Assembly: GCF_949628265.1 (NCBI RefSeq)
Contig: NC_088786.1
Coordinates: 27,115,681 to 27,179,680, forward strand
Length of the DNA: 64,000 bases
Direction of reading: 5' to 3'
From: Cloeon dipterum
Lineage: Eukaryota > Arthropoda > Insecta > Ephemeroptera > Baetidae
Below the pieces are notes generated by a model. The model saw only the letters and a program-made list of their open reading frames with translations. It was not told the DNA's origin and did no database searches. A program made the translations under genes and the position numbers. Below are positions 55,853 through 64,000 of the stretch, in pieces (position 1 is the first letter of the stretch; the number at the start of each line of letters is the position of its first letter).

Positions 55853-58800
55853 CTGGAACAACACCCACCCCCAATAAGGGTTGGAGGGTTGGACCAGCAG
55901 AAGCGGCGGCATCCAATGGGGTGCTCGTCTCGCATCCCTATGCTACAGCAGATGTATTTACAGCTTGGAACAAAATCACCGCATGCTCAACCCTCACCCC
56001 AGCCAGCAGCTCCCACTCCAAACGCCGTACACCCGCGCGCAATAGACAAATATATCGCTTCGGCGCGGCTATGTACACACTTACTTTTCACGTAATGTGA
56101 TTATTATGGTACATTTAAAATGCAATTTAATGAATGTGTGTGTCGATTTCGCCCGTTGCGCATAACGCGGATGGCTGCTTTGGGATTCTGCCCAATCCGC
56201 GGATCTTTCAAAAAAGCTAAGAGCTGAATTTTGGCAATTTTCCAGTTCGCCAGATTCGCTGAGCGATTTGTGGGACTTTTCCCGAATCGGTTTCACATTC
56301 ATTAGCAGAGGAATTCCCTTTTATTTCTCGTCGAATTTTAATAAATAAATTCGACCTTTTCCGGGCGTGCCAACATCCAAGTGGAGCCTGTTCGAGTCAG
56401 CAATTTTTATAAAAGCCACCGAGCAATGTGAAATGGAACGTTACACAAATCAAATTTCTCGCGGACTAACATTCGAAAGTTTACGCTCCGTTTGAATTTG
56501 AAACGTCCGCATGTGTGCGAGGGTGGACGAATGGGTTGGCTACATGCTCTGCTTTTTGTATTAAACAGTCGTCTGTCATCGCAGATATATCAGACAGACG
56601 CCCGTGCGAAGCGAAAAATCGCAGGGAAAGCATCAGCACTCCGACCCTTGCTCTCTCTCTCTCTCTCTCTCTTCGCGTGCATATACAATTCATCACTGCT
56701 CAATCAATTCGGCATCAGTCGCGCGGTTATTAATGATTGGGCGCTAAAAGCTCGCTAATGACAATGCAAGCGCTGCAGACGAGTTCGTTTTTTCGCCTCG
56801 CCGAGATTACTTGTAGCGTGAACAGAGCACGCTGCCTTTTTTAAACGGCTCTTAATTGAAACAAATAGTTCGATTTGCGTTAGCAAGCTTCCTCCGACGT
56901 GCCGCTGCTTGGCGAAAATATTTTACAAAAGTGCTGTTTCATGGTGCGGCTGCCATAAACTCAATTGAAGACATAAATCACAAGTGGCGCGCGCGGCAAG
57001 ATTTTTCGCCCATGCCGAGATTTATTTCAATTTGAATCCAATTTGATGAAGGGAAAACAAAAGTTGCGATGCGAAACTCATACTTTTGAAAGCTGCAGCA
57101 GCAGCACTAAACATAATAAATATTGTTTACACATCAGACAAATGCTTTTATATTTTTTGCTAGAGCTGTTTCAGTGTCGATACGCGAGATTGATTCGTTT
57201 CACGCTCTGCGATGCCACGCTTAACAAGCACTTTCAGGTTTCAAAAGATGCTGACGAAAGTGAAAGTTTAATGCTTTTTATATTAATATCAAAATGATTG
57301 TGAAAAACTGTCAACAACGTACAAAACAAGGGTTAATGTCATGCCATGAGTCATCAAAGTCAGAAGAACGGTTGTATTTTTAATGTCAGATTGCATAAAA
57401 ATTCACATGCATCAACCAGACCTAACAAAGGACCAAATAAAGAATTTTGTCTCACTTACAGAATTATTATTTTATAATGAATGAAAAGAAAATTAATGAA
57501 TTATCGACACAAAAAGTGCAATCCGAGAAGATAAATTTTAACATTTAAGGCCTATTAAGGTAAAGTTTTGATTATGCTGATCACTATCGAGGAAATCAGT
57601 AAGAGTTGATTAGTTTATCATGCATAATATAGATTTGCGCTCTCGCAGTCGTCCCTCGCGCAGGAATGATTGGTTACAAATTAAATAATGAAAACCATTA
57701 CAAGCGTTGCACCGTGAACATGTTTCTGTCATATAAAATAGCTCCCTTTCAATTTTAGTTGATCATGCACGGATACCGAAAAATCTGGGTCGATTACGGA
57801 TGCTTTATTGTGACCATAAGCTTAATTATGGTATGCAAGTCAACGGAAATGAAAATCTTGGAAGTAAAAAAGTCAATATCTGCTTCAGCTCGTAAACGTC
57901 AGTTTCGATTTAAAATTTCTCTCTCCTAAAATATTGAGATTAAATATTTTAAGACAACAACAACAATTTTACTCTTATTGTGGCAATAAAACATTTTAAT
58001 TGGTTCAAATGGGTCCCTATCTTTTAATTTTCCTCGCTCTTCTCGGTTGTGCTTGCTGATTCTACAGCCTTTTGATAGCGCCTCTAAGGTCAGTAACGGG
58101 CCAAAGAGTGGCACAACAAACTCTCTATAAGTTCCTTTTTTATTAGGATGGAGACGGAGACACATTCTCTCTTTCTTGACTCGATATTTTCCTTTCAATA
58201 TTTTTTATTGAAAAAAGGCCAAAAATGGTTCATCTGAGAAATATACAATATAAATAAAAAATTTACACAATATCGTGTTGCTTTTTTGTGTGTATACAAC
58301 ACGTTGGTAACGATTAAATCAGAACATTACTTTGTCAAGGAGTTGAAAAATATTGGCTGCACACCCAATACGCAATATATTTCGTATTTTAGTCTCTAAA
58401 CACGAAGTTGGCAAGAGTTTTGGTGGTTGTTGCACCCTAATGGAACGTGAAATCGCTCTCTCGCTCTAGCGTCGAACGCGCCTTTAGCTATTTGTTGCAC
58501 AACACCGCAACACCGGGCTTATAAAAATGGAAAAAGACGCCAATATTGTTCGGTCGGCGTAATGGGTTTTCAGCTCGCACTTTCCCATAAAACTCTGCTT
58601 TACATAAAAAAGGCAGCCGGGTGAGATATGCTGCTGTTTAGCTTCAAAGATGTATTACGCTGATGTAAAACAAACGCGCCTAGAAAAGACCCCAGATGGG
58701 TTTTTGATCGCTCTATATCCGCGATGCCTTTGGGGTTTGTTACAGGATTGATTGTTAGCGGGCAGGGGCGGCGAGTCGAGGAGTCTCTCGCTTTTCTCGC

Positions 58801-60000
58801 TCGCTGCCTGCTCGAGATATCCCAGCGGACCCGGTAGCCAATCTTACAGTGTAATGATTACATTTGAACCCACCACCGGAGTCGGTGCACACACTTTCTG
58901 CCCAAAACAAAGAAAGACTGGGGAGCTGCTTGACAGCCAGGAGCAACTTGCTTCCGCCCGGCCGTTATCCATCATGATGGTGTGACATCATTTCATTAAA
59001 TTGGAAATTGACTTTCACTCTCTTGTTCCCAGGCATATCCATCAAGGTGGGCGGAGAGGAACAAAATTGCTGCCCTCTGGCTGCCTTCGAAATTATTTTC
59101 TCGGCGCCACGCGTGGCCACTTGCCGATACACACACTGCACTGCAAAAAACTTATGCTGCCGGGGGTATCCAATGGTCGATATGGCTGCAGAGAAAAAAC
59201 ACAACACACAGCTGCAGTACGATCTGAAGAAAAATCTACTTTGAAGCAAGCCACAAGACTCATATATTTGGTACCCACTTTATAAGATGAATAAATTTGT
59301 TAAGATTAAAAAATATATTCGCAGTTGATTGAGTTCATAGATTATTTTTTTCTTTGCGGCTAAAAATGACCTGTACCTTTTGAAACAATTATTCCGAACT
59401 GAACGAAAAGGCCAGATAAATTTTATTTTCAGATAGAAGAAGGACAAGAGGGGGAAGATGTTTTATTTTTAATTCAATCATCACATAAATTTTTGCGCTT
59501 ACGTACTGTAATTAAAATTCAAAGATGGCAATTTTTTTAAATAAAATTGGTTGATTGTAAAGTAGGTCCGCGGAGGGCTTTTTTGGCCAATGGTAATTAT
59601 TCTACTTTTATTTTTGTTATTTATTTGTTTCATTTTTTATGTGGGGATGTATGGGGCAGAGTTACCCTGCTGGTACGCAATTCAATCAAATTTTGAATCT
59701 TAAATTGGCTGAATTCATTTTTTTAACCATGGAGCTCAAAGTGAATAAGCTGACGTCACCCTGAACACGTGACTGTGTTCAGAATCAATGCTACAATAGT
59801 GAATTGGGCCAATTTTACCGTTGGCCAAAAATGGCCTGCAGTTTCTTAATAATGCAACAAAATATACATCGGCCAATTCACCGCGGTATGAACGAAACTT
59901 AATCTACAAATTTTAAATGTAGAATGGAGTCCACAGTAAAAAAAACACTTGCTTACTTTTAAAATTAGCTCAGCTTTCAGTGCAATATTGCGTTCTCTCC
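55853..60000. other. Upstream flank or intron of the PRDM8-like gene, first part
   Basis: GC-richer patches lie at about 55853-56100, 56490-57030 and 58430-59230, with AT-rich DNA between. A (CT)11 tract occupies 56651-56672. TTATAAAAAT at about 58519 sits in a GC-richer context and resembles a TATA box. A perfect TGACGTCA palindrome is at 59751-59758. I found no further PRDM8 exon and no other gene. Confidence 0.5.
56651..56672. repeat. CT microsatellite
   Basis: An uninterrupted (CT)11 run, the longest of the CT/GA tracts in the window together with the one at 36922. Confidence 0.9.
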
Positions 60001-63000
60001 GGGGGCCGCCGGGGGACCGCGGCAGATTTTAATTCGAGCCGGTTGAAATAGGCAAACCACTTTGCGTTTTACTCGGGTCGCGCGGGGCGAAAGGCCGGCA
60101 GCGCACTCTGAATGCTCTGATGCCGACAATCGTTTGAAAAGATGTGGATTGTCGGAGCAGAAGGTGCGTTACGTCATGCTCGGCTTGACAAAGGGTGTTT
60201 ATGTGGTTACTTGGCGCATATGGTTAATACATTGCCTTTTAATTGGGCTTGCTTGGCAATTCTAGAGAGAGACAACGAGCTCGGTCGGGGGCGCTCGGAG
60301 AGTTTCAGAGCTCACTCAGCAGCCACCCCTGCACTGCCATGGGGAGGGTGACGCAAAAAATAATAATGAGCAACCTCCCTCGAATGGACCCTCGCGCCGC
60401 ATCTCATTGAGTGCCCGCACGGCGATAAGCACTGCACATCTGTTACACTATTTTTGTGACTCTGTTAAAACCTGAATGCGCTAGATATACTGGAGTAAAA
60501 GTGCATCTTTTTCTTTTGGTTCTTTGTAAGAACACTGTCTCCTTACTACGCCGTGAAATATTGAAAAGTGTACCACATTTTTAAATAAAAGTACGCTAAC
60601 CACGATAAAAACTTATTATAAAACAATACAAATCTGGCAATGATTGTGTCAATCATATTTACGGAGGATCTTTTTTTTACAGTAGGACAATTACAAAAAA
60701 ATATATATTGCATTACCTCCTATTAGCAAGTGGTCCATTTTGAGTAAATTGTTTTGTATGCCTGTTTTGCTGCAGTTTGAATAAAGCAACAACTTTTCTC
60801 TCCAATGTGCAAAACTTGAAGGAGGAATGAGCAACTTTAAAAAGGCAAATACTACCAAATACATCATAAAAAATAAATACGGTGCTGTTCCTGTTTTTTC
60901 GCTTGACTTCAATGGCGTGTTTCTTATTAAAACTTAAGATTATTTTAATTAGAAGACAGAGCTAATCTTTACATTAATCATAAATATTTTAATTTATTTT
61001 CTTGTAAATTCTGACGGTATGCTGCTCTGGGTAAATTGTAATATTTTAGTATAGGTGCAAAGTATTTATTTCGTAAAACAGATTTATTAATAAATATTTT
61101 TTTCGTAACTTGGAAATTAATAATATCCACACACAATCGATCTCGCGATCAAAGAGAAATCACTTTAAAGATCTCTAGATGGTTGTTGAAGTTTATATTT
61201 CTAAAATTGTTAATTTTTAAGTTTAACTAGGAAACCATCCTTGTTTTTGTTTATCTCAGGCGTTGAATGCTTCAGTTTTGCAATAACAATTGAATAAAAA
61301 AATTGTCATATAAAAATTGCGATGGTTGTGCACTACATTAAACAACAAGAAATACTTGAAACAGCCCAGAGAAAGGCAATCTTCATTAGTGAAGTTTGAA
61401 AGACCTATTATCATTCCTAATTTTTAATATCAAATAAACCTCCACCGCTTTTGGCTTCCACCCAAAGCAACCGCACAGTTTGCACTGCTCCGCCGAGCTG
61501 TACAGAAGTTTCCAATTACTTTGTTATTTAAAAACAGGTGCCGTGTTTATTGCGTATGAATAGCGAACGAATATCCCCGGCCGTCAGTGAGGTGCACAAA
61601 AGAGTACGGAGCGAACAATGCCAGCAGGTTCTGCACATATGTGGTTAAGGGTGCATTGTCGGTTCGACTGCATCGACAAGTACACAGAAACTCGAAAGCT
61701 CGCGCAATATACGAACACCCTTGTCAGACGACAGATGGCTGTTACCCTCTCTTAATTTCACCTCATTATCAAAAAATCCCTCGTGTACTTAACAATATGG
61801 CCAAACCCGTATTGAATGATAAAGCGCGGCCAACTCGGCTTCCCTCCCCCTACCCCCGCGTGATTTGAGCACGGAGCAAAATTAACGCCCTTCTTTTGTC
61901 AAAGAGCCTGCATCTCGATTTTGCATTTCCATTTATCGCTGTTGTTCTGGTTAAGGCAGAAAACAGCTGCTGCTCTCTCCAGTCACGTTTCATTAACTGA
62001 ACCTATCGTATGTGCTCGCATTGCCACTAGTATTACTGATGTATAAGCTTGTATTTTGAATAAAAATAAATGTTGATTGTTTTTAATCAACGTGAGATTT
62101 GAGTGAAAAATCAAGACAGAAAAATAAAAATCTTGAGTTAAATCTTGAGATAGGGTATTGTATATCGTTTTTGTCAAATTTTAAAATGTCACCCTTGCAA
62201 ATCCAATAATGAAAACTGTTATTCGCGCGTGTCTCTAGAACTCACCAACATGTGTGTAGTAACAATAAGAAGCCCAAATTATTTCAAATTTTAATTTAAA
62301 AAAATTACATGATGTTGAGCTGAATCACAAATAAATAAATAAAAATGAGTTAATCTTCAGAAGTAAAGAGGACTAGAAAGTAGGAACTACTGTTTCTAGA
62401 TTAAAAAGCACTAGGTGGTTCTGACGTGTGGGGGAGAGTTAAATGCAATAAATCAAACCAAATATGTCTTTCATCGCGAAAATTAAAAAAAATTCACCAA
62501 AAAAACGTGACAATTAAGGACTGGGAATGAAGCCTACGCTCCCTTTGAATGGGACTATGGGACCTATCTAATGTGGTAGAGGAATGGGGAGAGGAAATTT
62601 TCGTCAGTTCGTCCTTCACTGCCAAACCAGAAAGTTGAGTAAAGAAATAAACATTGATATGTAGAGTTCAGAAAACTACAAAATGGCAACTGTAAGTCAA
62701 ATCGGCAAATTTCTGTTTAACTATAAATGTCATGTTTTTTATTAATCATTCTCTCAGTTTCACATTTCTTTTGATTAAATTTGCTTTTCATTTTAGTTTA
62801 TACCGAAAAGAAATAAAAACTTTTGATTCTATTATGAACTTTTTAACTGATGTTTAATTATGTTGAAGCATTATTCTCGATCGAATCCAGTCCACATGAC
62901 ACTGCTGGGGACAGGGTTGCGAATTTTTTGCTGTCCTTCCCAAGTGCTATACGTTCATCTTCTCTTCGTGTAAGAGGGCGGTGTGTGCTATTATTTATAC

Positions 63001-64000
63001 TGATATAGGAAGCTGAGCAGGCGGCATATTTCTTGCAAAGACACATTGAAGATATGGAGCTGGAGCGAGTTTTCTCCATCGAACATATTGGATAAAACGG
63101 CGGAGCATAGATAAAAGTAATGTATACTTATTTTCACGAGTGCCCGCCTCAATACGAGTTCTCAACCTTTGTTTTGTCACACAATTGCTATCAAATTGCA
63201 TCAAAGACCTGGCTGGCAAACAAATGTTTGTCACTTTCCGCTCGTGGATTTGAAAATCAGATTCCCGTAAGTTCTATCATCTATAAATAAATCGGTTTTC
63301 CTTGGAAATATGAAGTTTATTTTTTCATTTCATATAGCAGCGCTAATGACATTAGCTCATTTGCCATGATTTGGATTGTGCATAAACGTCAAATCATGAA
63401 TCAAACACAGCATAGGATTTTATTGAACGGTTGCATGGAGTAGGATATTGAAGAGAATGTTGCGCAATATATTCAGTGCAACAAATATCACAACAGCCCC
63501 CTGCATGTTGCTACTGAAGGAACAAAATAATCTGCTGCTGGGAAAAAACACGAACAGCAACTCCTGCGCGGGATTATGCGCCACGATTTGATCGCGAATA
63601 AATTGAGACAGCGATACGATCTGACGGTATAATTATATTTTTGCCGCAGACTGATCGCAAAGAGAAAAAGCTGTCTGTGATGGGAGAGTGTGTGTGTGTG
63701 TGTGGTGTGCATGGCACAGCCACAGCCTGCAGACCAAAGTATAGCGCAATTCAGGCGCAAAACTAACACAAAGCTATAGCGTGGCATCGAAATGCGCCGA
63801 GTCAACATTTTTTGTTTGGGGAGCTTATTTCTGCTTTATCGGCAACCTCGATCTCAACTACAACAATAAAATAGAGAGCTGGCTCGCCACAATCTCTGCA
63901 GCCGTGGTGTGAGATAGATATACATTATGTGCGCCGGGAATTATGAGCATCGCTCAAACCCTCGTGGACGTAAAGCATGCATGGGATTTTGTCAAGTGTG
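60001..64000. other. Upstream flank of the PRDM8-like gene, right edge
   Basis: GC-richer patches lie at about 60000-60440, 61440-62000 and 63480-64000, with AT-rich stretches between. A (GT) run of about eight units is near 63689-63704. Open frames are short, lack domains and lie in no splice context. Nothing here is supported as a gene. Confidence 0.5.

Noticed and set aside
33854-59771. About eight CACGTG E-boxes in the non-coding half.
   Set aside because: A six-base palindrome is expected about seven times in 30 kb, so there is no enrichment.
32077-64000. tRNA, rRNA, CRISPR and transposon signatures in the non-coding half.
   Set aside because: I saw no B-box with a matching cloverleaf, no spaced direct repeats and no transposase-like frame or long terminal repeats. 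Small hairpin RNAs could still be missed by eye.

Overview
The window is nuclear DNA from an animal, most likely an insect or another arthropod with a fairly compact genome. Genes are spliced, with many introns of only 52-59 nt. The encoded proteins are metazoan (MEGF8, FAM76, Nopp140 with an RGG-type alternative tail, RPC4, a PRDM8-like zinc-finger factor). There are no bacterial-type operons, no CRISPR array, no recognisable tRNA or rRNA gene and no transposase-coding element. The species cannot be named from the sequence.

Left half (1-32.1 kb) is gene-dense. In order: the N-terminal two thirds of a MEGF8 homologue (minus, cut by the left edge); mitochondrial leucyl-tRNA synthetase (plus); an unassigned C2H2 zinc-finger gene (minus); two tandem RTN4IP1-type oxidoreductase genes (plus); FAM76 (minus); the mitochondrial Glu-tRNA(Gln) amidotransferase A subunit QRSL1/GatA (plus); Nopp140 (minus) with two alternative C-terminal exons; and RNA polymerase III subunit RPC4/POLR3D (plus). 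Neighbours alternate between head-to-head pairs with short shared upstream regions (MEGF8/LARS2, FAM76/QRSL1, Nopp140/POLR3D) and tail-to-tail pairs whose poly(A) signals lie within about 10-40 bp of each other. Every gene model below was rebuilt exon by exon; reading frame and splice phase close at each junction.

Four genes here have mitochondrial assignments (LARS2, RTN4IP1 x2, QRSL1), all on the plus strand within 18 kb. Nopp140 and POLR3D, which share an upstream region, both serve RNA-polymerase/nucleolar functions. Functional co-regulation is inference.

Right half (32.1-64 kb) is very different: about 21 kb without a supportable gene, then the 3' coding exon of a PRDM8-like zinc-finger regulator (minus, 54.1-55.1 kb, with one candidate upstream exon), then another 8 kb without a supportable gene. 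This landscape alternates AT-rich stretches with GC-richer patches of roughly 0.4-1.3 kb carrying GA/CT tracts and short GCTC repeats. That resembles the cis-regulatory surroundings of a developmental gene, but no single element was proven.
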